DNA of 58,541 nucleotides from Chryseobacterium gleum (GCA_945897565.1 CAMDFN010000013.1:1-58541), one strand, 5' to 3'; counted from the stretch's first letter, positions 9,376 to 18,407 are shown. Translations and numbers: made by a program. The notes: generated by a model from the letters alone, not told the origin.

Positions 9376-10485
9376 TCAGAGCTTAATTCCAAAGAGACGG
9401 CTACTGTATTTCTTCATTGGCCACAAAATAAATTGAAGCTTTGCACGTATTTGGTCAATAAAATGAACATATACAATGAAGATCAACCAAAAACCTAGCG
9501 TATAAGGGATCACTTCATACGGGCCTAGTTTTTCATGCAGAAAATCATTGAATCCAATTCGAATCACACTGCCGTAAAGCAACATCATGTGGATGATATA
9601 AATACTGAGCGTATTTTGACCAATCTTTAAGAACAAGTTGTTTTTCTTGATGTTGAGCACGTAGGTTTCTAGCCCAAGTAAAATAGAGAGGACCACCAAT
9701 ACCATCCCAAACTTTTCATAGAGCCAATCCATGCGGTAAAATGCAATATGTTGCATTTGTTCAAATGACTGCAACCACACCAAAAATACTTTGACCCCAA
9801 AAAAGATAGTCAGACCCAATAAGAAGGTGCCCAAAATAACAGGCCAAGTTTTTACTTTTTCTTTATACTGATATAATAAAACGCCAAGCATTGCGCCGTA
9901 CATAGTGTAGGCCATGTGGGGTGTGATCGGAAAAAGTGAATGGGGGCCATGGAACATATTTTGAATAAAGGATGGTGCATTTGCTGGCCAATGTGTAGTA
10001 CCCAATTGTCCGAAAAAAAGATAAGAGAAAAATAAAAGTGTTCCTGCAACAAAATAATACATCCATAGAGGAATAAACTTGACCAAGCGGAAAAGTCCGT
10101 AAAGCATGATGATTGTAAAAATACCGAGTGCTATACACTGAAGTACGTGAAAGGCGTAGTATTGCAAGAGATAGCCCCAAAATAAGAGTTCTACTACCCG
10201 TTTTAAGCCTTTGCGCACGCGCATGTTGTCCGAGAATTTGAGGTGCTCGTTGCCGAGCAGCAAGTAGGTAAAGACCAAGCCGGTTACGGTTAAGAAAGTA
10301 GGCGAGGTAAAGCCGCGGATGAATTTCCAAGTATGATAAGCTGGAAATGATTCATTGACCCATTCGAGCGCGAGTGAATCATGCACAAAATGGCCCTCCA
10401 ACATGAATAAGATGGCAATGGTGCGCGCAATATCAATGAAATAAAGGCGGGTTTTGGGTTTATTGAGGCTTACTGGGTTTTCCAT
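9376..10485 (-). CDS. Multi-pass membrane acyltransferase-like protein (HGSNAT/DUF1624 type), copy 2
   Basis: About 369 residues if translation starts at the ATG at 10485, which precedes the family N-terminus RLYFIDIARTIAILFMLEGH; an upstream start at 10554 would add a segment unlike the family. About ten hydrophobic helices are visible. The first helix ending in an EGHFVHD-like histidine motif, followed by a cytoplasmic RVRKGLKRV loop and AFHVLQCIALGIF, resembles the catalytic fold of heparan-alpha-glucosaminide N-acetyltransferase relatives, which move acetyl groups across the membrane onto sugars. It is a diverged tandem paralogue of the upstream gene, and its start overlaps that gene's end by 26 bases. 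I infer modification of a surface or periplasmic glycan; the substrate is unknown. Confidence 0.65.
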   Translation of the reverse strand: MENPVSLNKPKTRLYFIDIARTIAILFMLEGHFVHDSLALEWVNESFPAYHTWKFIRGFTSPTFLTVTGLVFTYLLLGNEHLKFSDNMRVRKGLKRVVELLFWGYLLQYYAFHVLQCIALGIFTIIMLYGLFRLVKFIPLWMYYFVAGTLLFFSYLFFGQLGTTHWPANAPSFIQNMFHGPHSLFPITPHMAYTMYGAMLGVLLYQYKEKVKTWPVILGTFLLGLTIFFGVKVFLVWLQSFEQMQHIAFYRMDWLYEKFGMVLVVLSILLGLETYVLNIKKNNLFLKIGQNTLSIYIIHMMLLYGSVIRIGFNDFLHEKLGPYEVIPYTLGFWLIFIVYVHFIDQIRAKLQFILWPMKKYSSRLFGIKL

Positions 10486-11608
10486 TTGAGATAAAAAACG
10501 TGCGAAATTTACGAAAGAAATGACGAATAGGCTCAAGAACTTGAACCAAACCAATAAAGAAACCTAAGAAGAGGATGGCGCCGAAGATGGCCTCGAGCGC
10601 ACTTAGTTTATTTTCTAGAAAGGAGCGCAAGCTATAACCAGTAATGGCGCCATAAAGAATCACTGCGTGGATGACATAGATGGCGAATGTTTCTTGCCCC
10701 ACAGCCATAAATATTTTTGGACGGAAACGTTCAAAACCACTCATAAATGTAAAAAAGATCAAAAGAATTGCCACAAAAAATGCACGGTCAAATGCCCAAA
10801 GATATTTGTAATGAAAATGAGTGAAATCTCCGTTGTAAATAAAGGTCATGATCCAACCCACTATATAGTAAGTGAGCCCTGCTGAAAGAAGATAGCGATA
10901 TACATTTTTATTTTTAAAACCTGTACCGTGCATACTCAGGTAATGGCCAAATCCGGCGCCAAAAAATACAAAACCTATCCAAGGGAAAATAGAAAATCCG
11001 GTGTCTGGACCTTGTATCATGTTTTGAAGGATGGCGGGAATGCCTTCCGGAAAGTAACCTGGTTGTAGGCGCACCAGCGGCGTAAAACCAAAGATGATGA
11101 GTGCGGTGAGCAGGTAAAAAAACCAGCTATATTTTCTGATTTTGGAAAGGAGTGCGCTCAAAAATAACAAGAGCAACAAGCCAATGCCAATACATTGTAG
11201 AATATGAAAACCTAAAAAGTGTGGGTTGAAATGCCCAGCAATATAATATTTTAGGAATTTGAGATTGAGCTGCAGTATATAGCCAATGAGCAGCAAACTA
11301 AGCGCGCGGCGCAGCCCTTTTCTAACGCGCATGAGCTTCAAAAACGGCGCTTCACCTTTTTGCCATTCTTTGTGTAATAAGTAGGTAAAGACAGCGCCAG
11401 AAATGGTAAAAAACAAAGGCGCAGTGAGCCCTCGGAAAAATCCCCATGTACTGAACCACATACTGCCAGAAGAGCCATTGAGCCTTACTTCTGCCATGAA
11501 AGTGGGGTAGCTCTCAAGTGTCATAGAAATGAAGTGCCCTTGCAGCATCATGAGGATCGCGACGCTGCGACTAAAATCGAGAAAATGGATGCGCTGTTTT
11601 TGGTTCAT
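10460..11608 (-). CDS. Multi-pass membrane acyltransferase-like protein (HGSNAT/DUF1624 type), copy 1
   Basis: 382 residues, roughly ten transmembrane helices. N-terminus RIHFLDFSRSVAILMMLQGH, then GFFRGLTAPLFFTISGAVFTYLL, a basic RVRKGLRRALSLLLIGYILQ segment and GFHILQCIGIGLLLL align segment by segment with the downstream neighbour, so the pair arose by tandem duplication. The conserved histidine in helix 1 (QGH) and the HILQC motif are kept in both. The start (ATG at 11608) overlaps the end of the PorE-like gene by four bases, so the acyltransferases appear to be translated in one operon with T9SS-type proteins. Assignment to the heparan-alpha-glucosaminide N-acetyltransferase-like family is by motif appearance only. 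Confidence 0.65.
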   Translation of the reverse strand: MNQKQRIHFLDFSRSVAILMMLQGHFISMTLESYPTFMAEVRLNGSSGSMWFSTWGFFRGLTAPLFFTISGAVFTYLLHKEWQKGEAPFLKLMRVRKGLRRALSLLLIGYILQLNLKFLKYYIAGHFNPHFLGFHILQCIGIGLLLLLFLSALLSKIRKYSWFFYLLTALIIFGFTPLVRLQPGYFPEGIPAILQNMIQGPDTGFSIFPWIGFVFFGAGFGHYLSMHGTGFKNKNVYRYLLSAGLTYYIVGWIMTFIYNGDFTHFHYKYLWAFDRAFFVAILLIFFTFMSGFERFRPKIFMAVGQETFAIYVIHAVILYGAITGYSLRSFLENKLSALEAIFGAILFLGFFIGLVQVLEPIRHFFRKFRTFFISNGKPSKPQ

Positions 11609-13527
11609 CTAGGGGGTAGGGATTCGGTACGCAGTTCGATAATTTCTATGCGTCTTTCTGCAGAGGCATCTTTGGAATAAACTGAATTGCGTTGGTCGTA
11701 GTAATTGTCGCTCACGTCTTTATTGGCTTTGTATTCTCCCATCGGAACCTCAATAAATTGTAAACGAAGTGGAGTGGTCAGCATATAGGGTGCAAATTTA
11801 CCACCATCTATCTCTTCAAAATAATTTTTGATGGCCGAAATGCGTCTATTTGTCAAATGTACGTTATAATCTGACTTTGCTAGCGGACTTGCAAAACCCT
11901 GAACCATAATACTGACCTGCTGGCCAGACTGCAAGGCTTGCCAAACTTGTGCGCGGAATAACGAGAGGTTTTGCATGCCGTGATCTACTTCTACTTCAAA
12001 AAATTGAAGCAAAGATTGCACTTGCTGAGCAGCATCCAAGGAATCACGACCTTCGGTCACTTTTTGCAGATACAACGGGTATTGACTTTTATACTTGGCA
12101 TAAGTCTCTTCATAGGACAGCTCGGTAAAATCGGCCGTTGTCTTTGGGTTCGGATGGTCGTTTTCGAAATAAAGTTGGATGGGTAATTTAACGATTTGAA
12201 CGCTTGTTGATTCAATCTCTTCTTTTTGAGCCTTTGGCCTAGGTAAATATTGATAAAAGACGTCGCTGCAGCAGGTTGGGTGAGATGCATAAAGGCTGCC
12301 AATGCGGTTAGAACTCAAATAGGCGGTATCGGCTTCACAAAAAAAGTAAAGTTCGTTGGCTGCACTATTGAAAGGCAGGCCCATATTGACCGCCGGACCA
12401 AAACTGCCATCGGTCTGCAGCGCAGCATAAAAAATATCGTATCCACCAAAACCGGTATGCCAAGTACTCGAGAAGTAAAGGCGTTTAAAAAGTGGATCAT
12501 ACCATGGTGAGACCTCATTTTCAAAAGAATTTAGCCCGCTTAAGTTAGTCGGGTTTTGAAAAGAGCCATCTTTTTTCATTTCGCTCATCCATAGATCAAG
12601 GCCACCTTTTCCAGTTGCTGCAGCAGCGCTATAAATCAACATGAGCTGGCCATTGAGCTCAAAAAGATGCGGCATACTTTGGTAAGCAGCCGGTGGAAGC
12701 GCAAATACTTCATTGGTATCTAAGTGCCATGCATCTTCTTGTTTGATTACCTTCATGATGCGGCATGTCAAGGCGGTGGCATCTCGCTGACACTCGCTGC
12801 AAAGCGCAAAACTGCTATCTTGAGCTAGTGTAAAGTTGCCATATTCCAAATGGGGCCGCAACCCTTTTATGAACGATTGCTTTTGAGCAGAGGTCGGGAA
12901 TTGATAAAGTTGGACTGAATAATGGGCGCTAAAAATTTGCTCTTGGTCTGCGGCTGTGGAATCTGCTCTTAGGGAGCTAAATATCAAGGTATCGTTTAGA
13001 AAAATGTGTCCAAATTCAGTATCTACGGTATTGACGGCATGTGCGCGCAGCGCTGTATTTTCTTCAGCACTCACAAATTTGAGTTGTTTAAGTACCCAAT
13101 TACAGGCAATTACCTCTTGTTCTGCCTTCAGATAGGTGTTGGTTTTTTTGTCGTCGGCAAAAAATCTTTTGACTTCTTTGAACTGAGCCAAAGCTTCTTT
13201 ATAGCGTCCTTGTTGCTTGAGCATGAGCGCATAATTGAGCTGCGCCTCCGGATACTTTTGTCCGTCGGGATCTTGCTCATAAACCTTCAGAAAATAAGTT
13301 GCTGCGGTTTTGTAATCTTTGAATTGTTGATTGGCTTGGGCGATCTTCCAGTGGAGTTCTATGGCATTTGGCTCGAGTTCAAGTGCTTGCTCGTAAAATT
13401 TCAAAGCCTCGATATAATCTAAGGCGACTACTTGAGCATCTGCGTGTGCAACTAGCCTTTGGAGTTGTTTCTGACCCCAGCATTCTGCAGAAAGCAGCAG
13501 CAAACAAATCAAATAAAATCTGGGCAT
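11605..13527 (-). CDS. PorE-like protein: TPR, PD40 propeller and OmpA-like C-terminus
   Basis: 640 residues with a signal peptide (1-18). Residues about 20-150 are TPR repeats (ALKFYEQALELEPNAIELHW, then YPEAQLNYALMLKQQGRYKEAL). Residues about 260-400 are PD40/WD40-like propeller blades (FKRLYFSSTWHTGFGGYDIF; ANELYFFCEADTAYLSSNRIGS). The C-terminal part (about 510-635) has the RIEIIELR end and NRRISAIKNYF segment of an OmpA-like peptidoglycan-binding domain. This order is that of PorE, a T9SS accessory protein that links the outer-membrane part of the machine to peptidoglycan. The neighbouring PorP/SprF gene, overlapping its start by 19 bases, supports the assignment. It may serve a dedicated subset of cargo and not the main machine, since the core genes gldKLMN are not here. 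Confidence 0.8.
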   Translation of the reverse strand: MPRFYLICLLLLSAECWGQKQLQRLVAHADAQVVALDYIEALKFYEQALELEPNAIELHWKIAQANQQFKDYKTAATYFLKVYEQDPDGQKYPEAQLNYALMLKQQGRYKEALAQFKEVKRFFADDKKTNTYLKAEQEVIACNWVLKQLKFVSAEENTALRAHAVNTVDTEFGHIFLNDTLIFSSLRADSTAADQEQIFSAHYSVQLYQFPTSAQKQSFIKGLRPHLEYGNFTLAQDSSFALCSECQRDATALTCRIMKVIKQEDAWHLDTNEVFALPPAAYQSMPHLFELNGQLMLIYSAAAATGKGGLDLWMSEMKKDGSFQNPTNLSGLNSFENEVSPWYDPLFKRLYFSSTWHTGFGGYDIFYAALQTDGSFGPAVNMGLPFNSAANELYFFCEADTAYLSSNRIGSLYASHPTCCSDVFYQYLPRPKAQKEEIESTSVQIVKLPIQLYFENDHPNPKTTADFTELSYEETYAKYKSQYPLYLQKVTEGRDSLDAAQQVQSLLQFFEVEVDHGMQNLSLFRAQVWQALQSGQQVSIMVQGFASPLAKSDYNVHLTNRRISAIKNYFEEIDGGKFAPYMLTTPLRLQFIEVPMGEYKANKDVSDNYYDQRNSVYSKDASAERRIEIIELRTESLPPR

Positions 13528-14486
13528 ATGCGGTATTGCAGTTGGGGTGGTTGAAATTTACTAAATACGTAGCGCACACTTAATTCAAAAGCGCCGCGTC
13601 CTCTACTGGCAGGCACGAGCGAAGAATAATTGAAGTCATAGGAAATACCGGTATAAAGTGGCCCTCGGGCCAAACCAAACTGTAGGCAAAAGGCATCTTG
13701 GGCGCGCCACCAAAGTGCAGAACTCAGCGTGATTTTTTCTTTAGATGAGAGCAAGTATTCGGCTGTTGAACCAACCGTGAGCGCGCGGTAAGGACCTTGT
13801 GCATTGAGTTGAAAACTAGGTTCAAAAACCAACTGAGGAGCATATTGATAACGCAACTGACCAACTAAATTGACTCTGATGTCGCGTTGGGTGTTTTCGC
13901 TCAAAAAACTTTGATTGGGTCGGGTCAGGTTAAAAATGCCTAAGCTACTTTGAAAAGTGAGTAGCCTATTGAGTTGGTACTGATGGATGACACCCAGGCC
14001 TAACATAGGTTTGGTCATGGACGCCGTCTGGAAAAATTCGTTCGTAGGGGCGTTTGGGTCAAAAATATAGCCGTTGTATTGGCTGTCAAAGTAAAAAGCA
14101 TTGCTGTTCAATTGTCTTTGATTGAAACCAAGTTGTATCGCGGCCCTGAGCTGGTGTTGTTTGTTGAGTGCAAACGGACGACACAAACTCAGTTGAAGTT
14201 CGTTGGTCTGAAACTTACCATCGCCAACTTGATCATGGAAATAATTGGCGGCCAAACCCCATTGTTTCCATTTTGCGTCAGCAGCTATTGCGGTTGTTTG
14301 AAATGGAATACTTACGCTGCGCCATTGCGTGCGGTAGTTGGCAGTAAGACGGAGGTCTTCTTTGAAATTCCCCGCATGAGCAGGGTTCAGAAAGATCGGG
14401 TTGTTGTTGAATTGCGTCCAATGGATATCTTGGGCAAACACAGGGGCTGCCACCAATAAAAATAGAATCCTGTAAAGCTGCTTCAC
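13509..14486 (-). CDS. PorP/SprF family T9SS outer-membrane protein
   Basis: 325 residues with a signal peptide (1-18). The family signature is clear at the N-terminus: QDIHWTQFNNNPIFLNPAHAG followed by RLTANYRTQWRSVSIPFQT, then repeated barrel strands to the end (FELSVRYVFSKF). PorP is part of the P. gingivalis T9SS; SprF paralogues help deliver large adhesins with type B sorting domains to the surface, and are usually beside such a cargo gene. No type B cargo is visible here; instead a PorE-like protein and two acyltransferase-like proteins follow. A short GTAAC-GAA-GTTAC inverted repeat (14487-14499) sits directly before the start codon. Confidence 0.92.
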   Translation of the reverse strand: MKQLYRILFLLVAAPVFAQDIHWTQFNNNPIFLNPAHAGNFKEDLRLTANYRTQWRSVSIPFQTTAIAADAKWKQWGLAANYFHDQVGDGKFQTNELQLSLCRPFALNKQHQLRAAIQLGFNQRQLNSNAFYFDSQYNGYIFDPNAPTNEFFQTASMTKPMLGLGVIHQYQLNRLLTFQSSLGIFNLTRPNQSFLSENTQRDIRVNLVGQLRYQYAPQLVFEPSFQLNAQGPYRALTVGSTAEYLLSSKEKITLSSALWWRAQDAFCLQFGLARGPLYTGISYDFNYSSLVPASRGRGAFELSVRYVFSKFQPPQLQYRICPDFI

Positions 14487-14521
14487 GTAACGAAGTTACA
14501 AAAAAGCCTGCGGATTAGAAA

Positions 14522-15202
14522 TTATGGGTTGGTACTAGAAACCGGAATGATTTTGCCATTGAAAAACGCACCGCTGTTGAGGGCAAAATCTGCGATAAAA
14601 CCGGCCATTTGGGCTGCAGAAGTAGGCGCTGTGTAGCCTGGAAAAGCAGCTGCAAGCATTTCGGTCTGGACTGCACCCAAGCACAAACAGTTCATATGAA
14701 TGCCACTTGATTTATATTCTTCGGCAAAGAGTTCGGTAAATGCGCATAGGGCAGCTTTTGAAGTAGAGTAGGCGGCAAGCCCTGCAAATTTAAGACTGCC
14801 TTGAAAACCACCCATAGAACTGATATTGACGATGTGTGCATTCGGGGCGAGCGAAGGGAGCAACGCTTGGGTTGCTTCCATGATACCAATGACATTTACT
14901 TGGTAGCTCTCTGTGAAGTCTTGATGTGTCAACGTTGCAAAAGGCTTATTGATCAGCAGGCCGGCGTTATTGATGAGGATGTCTATCGGGGCTTCTAAAT
15001 TGATTGCAGTTATTTGATGTTGAACATCTTTTGAAATATCTAGGCCGTAACATTTGACGTTTTTTTGCAAAAAGCGCTGTTCCATTTTTTGCAAATTCCG
15101 AGACAAAGCAAGTACTTCTGTTGCCTCCATTTGCGCAAAATGAGCTACAAGTGCGGCGCCTATGCCTTGGCTCGCGCCTAGAATAGCGATCCTTTTACGC
15201 AT
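14522..15202 (-). CDS. Short-chain dehydrogenase/reductase
   Basis: 226 residues, classical SDR layout: cofactor glycine motif GASQGIG (9-15), NNAG (78-81), a Ser near 128-129 and the catalytic Y145-x-x-x-K149 in AAYSTSKAA. No long acidic residue at the end of strand 2 is obvious and Ser34-Arg35 follow it, so NADPH use is more likely than NADH (inference). It overlaps the preceding ferredoxin-reductase gene by 8 bases, so it belongs to the paaE transcription unit; a role in a dehydrogenation step near phenylacetate or fatty acid breakdown is possible but not shown. Cytoplasmic. Confidence 0.9.
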   Translation of the reverse strand: MRKRIAILGASQGIGAALVAHFAQMEATEVLALSRNLQKMEQRFLQKNVKCYGLDISKDVQHQITAINLEAPIDILINNAGLLINKPFATLTHQDFTESYQVNVIGIMEATQALLPSLAPNAHIVNISSMGGFQGSLKFAGLAAYSTSKAALCAFTELFAEEYKSSGIHMNCLCLGAVQTEMLAAAFPGYTAPTSAAQMAGFIADFALNSGAFFNGKIIPVSSTNP

Positions 15203-16259
15203 CGAAACTCACGATTAATTCTGCACTGGTAGCATAAGCCTGACAAGTAAGGATATAACCATCGGCAATTTCGCTGTCGGTGAGGGTGTGGTTCATGCGC
15301 ATGGCAGCACTTCCTTTGAGCACTTTGGCTCTACAAGACGAACAAACTCCGCCGCGGCAAGAGAACGGTGCGTCTAGACCTGCTTTTTCGGAGAGCTCTA
15401 AAATAGTTTTGTCTTGGCCATGCATGTCAAAGGAGGCAATATCGCCGTCTATCATGACCTTCACATGGCTTTTTCCAGAGAAATTTGCCTCGTTAGTTGG
15501 CGTGTGCTTTTCTTCACTCACAAAAAATAATTCTTTGTGAATTTTCTGCGGACTCACGCCAAAAAAAGCGAGTGTTTTTTCTGCGCTTTCAACCATTTCT
15601 TGGGGGCCACACAAGAAAAAAGCATCGGCCTGTAATATGCTAAGGTTGGTTTTGATCTGCTCTTTGAGCGCAGCGTCGTCAATTCTGCCGTACTGCGCTG
15701 CTGCTACTTCTTTTTGAGAATAAAAGAGCTGTGTTTGCGTGTTGGTGAGTGCAAGAATTTCTGAAAGGAAGAGGGCATCTTCTGGGCTTTTGTTCCCGTA
15801 AAAAAGTTGAAAATCGGTTTGTGCGCCTGCGGTTTGTAGCATGCTCATGATGGGGGTGATGCCCGAGCCGGCAGCAATAGCAACGGCTTTTTTGTATGCA
15901 GGTTTCCAAAGGAAGTTGCCTTCGGGTTCAAAAACGATGAGTTCTGTGCCCGCACTCAGTTTTTGAAGGTAGTTGGATACTTTGCCGTTTGCAATGGCTT
16001 TGACGCCAATACTGAGCTCATTTGAGGTGCTGCTGCAAATAGAGTAAGATCTTCTGATTTTTTCTCCATTTACTTCCACGGCCAAAGTGAGGTACTGGCC
16101 TGGTGTAAATTTGAATTTGTCTGAAAGTGAGGTCGGAACTTCAAAAGTAAGTTGTACGGCCTGCGTACTCAGCTGCTGAACACTTTTAATTGTCAGCAGA
16201 TGTGCGCCTTTTGGTAAGGCGGCGTTATTGTTGGATTTAAAACGGTCAAATAAGCCCAT
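15195..16259 (-). CDS. PaaE-like ferredoxin-NADPH reductase, second copy
   Basis: About 354 residues from the ATG at 16259, which lies one base after the stop of the upstream paralogue; a longer in-frame extension to 16364 is unlikely because it overlaps that gene. The FNR half holds the flavin motif RRSYSICS and the NADP site AAGSGITPIMS and CGPQEM; the C-terminal [2Fe-2S] domain has the plant-type ligand set C-RGGV-C-SS-C and a distant C in YILTCQA. This is the layout of PaaE, the reductase that feeds electrons from NADPH to the PaaABC epoxidase. It differs widely from copy 1, with a distinct N-terminus (MGLFDRFKSNNN), so it may serve another oxygenase. Confidence 0.85.
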   Translation of the reverse strand: MGLFDRFKSNNNAALPKGAHLLTIKSVQQLSTQAVQLTFEVPTSLSDKFKFTPGQYLTLAVEVNGEKIRRSYSICSSTSNELSIGVKAIANGKVSNYLQKLSAGTELIVFEPEGNFLWKPAYKKAVAIAAGSGITPIMSMLQTAGAQTDFQLFYGNKSPEDALFLSEILALTNTQTQLFYSQKEVAAAQYGRIDDAALKEQIKTNLSILQADAFFLCGPQEMVESAEKTLAFFGVSPQKIHKELFFVSEEKHTPTNEANFSGKSHVKVMIDGDIASFDMHGQDKTILELSEKAGLDAPFSCRGGVCSSCRAKVLKGSAAMRMNHTLTDSEIADGYILTCQAYATSAELIVSFDA

Positions 16260-16260
16260 G

Positions 16261-17337
16261 TTAGTCGTCGAATGAAATGAGTATACCGTTACTTTTTGGA
16301 TGCGCCTGGCAAGTGAGAATGTAGCCTTGCTCCACTTCTTCTGGCGTGAGTGCATAATTGACATCCATTGTTACTTCGCCCCTGAGCACTTTCGCCTTAC
16401 AGGTACAGCAAACACCACCTTTACAGGCAAATGGCGCATCGGCACCAGCTTTGTAGGCAGCGTCAAGGATGCTTGGGCCATCTGAAGAGAGATAAAAATC
16501 AGTGACTTCGCCATCCATAATGAGCTCAATATGAGATTCAAATGCAGCTTCATTATTTTGCTTGGTTTCTACTGCTTTGGCAATTGGTGCAGCGTGAAAT
16601 AATTCGAAATGAATGTCTTTGGCATTGACACCAAAAGTACTGAGTTCGTCTTTAACCGCTAAAATCATGTCTTGAGGGCCGCAAATATAAGCGCCGTTAA
16701 TGGTCTGATTTTTTAGAAAAGCGTTGAGTAACTCTTTGGTGCGTGCGGCGTCTATTCTGCCCTTGAGCAGCGGAACACCAATATTCTCTCTAGAGAAAAC
16801 GTGTACTAAATTAAGTCGGTTGAGAAAACGGTTTTTTATTGCTTCTAGTTCTTCTCTAAAAATGACTTCCGCAAAGCCTTTGTTGCCGTAAAATAAGGTG
16901 ACACCACTGAGGGGTTCAGCTTGAAGAATTGTTTTGAGTATTGAAAAGATTGGCGTGACACCGCTTCCGGCAGCAAATAAAACATAATGGTTTTGAGCGC
17001 TTGGGTTGGGCTCAAATTTGAAATTGCCCATTGGCGCCATCACTTCTAAGGTAGTGCCAATTTGGAGTGTTTCGTTGGCATAAGATGAAAACTTGCCGTT
17101 TGGTATTTGCTTGATGGCAACGCGCCATTCGTTTTCGTGGGGCGCACTGCACAAAGAATAAGACCTCCTGAGCTCTTCGCCGTCGATTGTTGTTTTGAAG
17201 GTAAGGTATTGACCAGAGGCAAATGTGAATTGTGCTTGAAGCGCGTTTGGCACTTCAAAAGCGACTGATACACAACCTTCTGTTTCTCGTTGAAGGTCGC
17301 TGACTTTGAGGGAATGAAACTGAGTAGACATGGTCAT
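16261..17337 (-). CDS. paaE: Phenylacetyl-CoA epoxidase reductase subunit PaaE
   Basis: 358 residues, close to the 356 of E. coli PaaE. FNR half: flavin motif RRSYSLCS, pyridine nucleotide motif AAGSGVTPIFS and CGPQDM; C-terminal ferredoxin with C-KGGV-C-CT-C and a fourth Cys in YILTCQA. It passes electrons from NADPH to the di-iron PaaA subunit, which epoxidises phenylacetyl-CoA. Divergent to paaABCD across a 131-base region with promoter boxes for both sides. Starts at 17337 or the ATG at 17331 are both possible. The gene is followed one base later by a second PaaE-like gene, unlike the single paaE of E. coli. Confidence 0.92.
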   Translation of the reverse strand: MTMSTQFHSLKVSDLQRETEGCVSVAFEVPNALQAQFTFASGQYLTFKTTIDGEELRRSYSLCSAPHENEWRVAIKQIPNGKFSSYANETLQIGTTLEVMAPMGNFKFEPNPSAQNHYVLFAAGSGVTPIFSILKTILQAEPLSGVTLFYGNKGFAEVIFREELEAIKNRFLNRLNLVHVFSRENIGVPLLKGRIDAARTKELLNAFLKNQTINGAYICGPQDMILAVKDELSTFGVNAKDIHFELFHAAPIAKAVETKQNNEAAFESHIELIMDGEVTDFYLSSDGPSILDAAYKAGADAPFACKGGVCCTCKAKVLRGEVTMDVNYALTPEEVEQGYILTCQAHPKSNGILISFDD

Positions 17338-17350
17338 AAATAATCAGGGT

Positions 17351-17380
17351 CAAAAGTAAGCAATAATGCGCAAGCCTCAA
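17351..17380 (-). promoter_or_regulatory. Promoter of paaE operon
   Basis: On the minus strand TTG (17380-17378), 19 bases, then TACTTTTG (17358-17351) match the Bacteroidota housekeeping promoter (TTG or TTTG at -33, TAnnTTTG at -7). The predicted start of transcription is near 17344, a few bases ahead of the first ATG at 17337. Confidence 0.55.
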
Positions 17381-17417
17381 CCAACATATATCAATGAACA
17401 AACTAACGCGAATCATG

Positions 17418-17447
17418 TTTTGATGGCGTAGTTATTTTCTATATTTG
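17418..17447 (+). promoter_or_regulatory. Promoter of paaABCD
   Basis: TTTTG (17418-17422), 17 bases, then TATATTTG (17440-17447) match the Bacteroidota -33/-7 consensus; ATG of paaA is at 17469. The -33 elements of the two divergent promoters are 37 bases apart, leaving room for a shared operator, but no clear palindrome stands out between them and no phenylacetate regulator gene is in the window. Confidence 0.55.
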
Positions 17448-17468
17448 TTTCATCGTAACAAAGACATT

Positions 17469-18407
17469 ATGACCCAAGCTGAACAAGAAATCCGTTTTCA
17501 AGAGAAAATCGACCGAGAAATCAAGATTGAGCCCAACGACTGGATGCCAGACGAATACCGCCAAAACCTTGTTCGTCAGATTTCGCAACATGCACACTCA
17601 GAAATAGTTGGCATGCTTCCTGAAGGCAACTGGATTACCCGCGCCCCCAATTTGCGACGCAAAGCAGTGCTGTTGGCAAAGGTGCAAGACGAAGCCGGCC
17701 ATGGCCTTTATTTGTATTCAGCGGTCGAAACCCTCGGCACCAGTCGAGAGCAAACCATCGATGACCTCCATACCGGAAAAGCAAAATATTCGTCTATTTT
17801 CAATTATCCTGCACTTACCTGGGCCGATATCGGCACAATTGGCTGGTTGGTAGACGGCGCAGCCATCATGAATCAAGTTGCGCTTTGCCGTACCTCTTAC
17901 GGGCCATATGCTCGTGCCATGGTCAAGATTTGCAAAGAAGAATCTTTTCACCAGCGCCAAGGATATGAGTCGCTCATGAAACTCTGTAGCGGTACCCCAC
18001 AACAAAAAGCAATGGCGCAAGATGCCATGAATCGTTTTTGGTGGCCTGCCCTCATGATGTTTGGCCCTAGCGATGCAGCTTCTACGCATTCGGATCAATC
18101 CATCAAATGGAAAATCAAGCGTTTTACCAATGACGAACTCCGTCAAAGTTTTGTAGACGCCACCGTAGCGCAAGCCGAAATCCTTGGCCTCACCATTCCA
18201 GATGCCAATTTGAAATGGAACGAAGCCCGCGGACACTACGACTTCTCAGAAATCAACTGGGACGAATTCTGGCAAGTAGTCAAAGGAAACGGACCTTGCA
18301 ATAAAGAACGCCTCGCTGCGCGTGTCAAAGCCAAAGAAGATGGCGCATGGGTGCGCGAAGCTGCAACGGCTTTTGCCAAAAAGCGCGCCATGAAAAAATC
18401 AGCCTAA
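17469..18407 (+). CDS. paaA: Phenylacetyl-CoA 1,2-epoxidase catalytic subunit PaaA
   Basis: 312 residues from the ATG at 17469 (an earlier ATG at 17445 lies inside the promoter box and is rejected). PaaA is the di-iron monooxygenase subunit that converts phenylacetyl-CoA to its ring-1,2-epoxide. Iron ligand motifs are present: an early Glu in [18 protein letters not shown] (residues 74-78), and EESFH (157-161). The [13 protein letters not shown] and [15 protein letters not shown] segments are near-invariant in PaaA. First gene of paaABCD; the oxepin isomerase, ring-opening and beta-oxidation genes (paaG, paaZ, paaF, paaH, paaJ, paaK) are not in this window. Confidence 0.97.
   Translation: MTQAEQEIRFQEKIDREIKIEPNDWMPDEYRQNLVRQISQHAHSEIVGMLPEGNWITRAPNLRRKAVLLAKVQDEAGHGLYLYSAVETLGTSREQTIDDLHTGKAKYSSIFNYPALTWADIGTIGWLVDGAAIMNQVALCRTSYGPYARAMVKICKEESFHQRQGYESLMKLCSGTPQQKAMAQDAMNRFWWPALMMFGPSDAASTHSDQSIKWKIKRFTNDELRQSFVDATVAQAEILGLTIPDANLKWNEARGHYDFSEINWDEFWQVVKGNGPCNKERLAARVKAKEDGAWVREAATAFAKKRAMKKSA

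Noticed and set aside
16260-16364. N-terminal extension of the second PaaE-like gene
   Set aside because: It overlaps the upstream paralogue in another frame; the ATG at 16259 precedes the family sequence and lies one base after the upstream stop.
17718-18236. Minus-strand ORF of 172 codons within paaA
   Set aside because: Antisense shadow of a well-supported, highly conserved gene.
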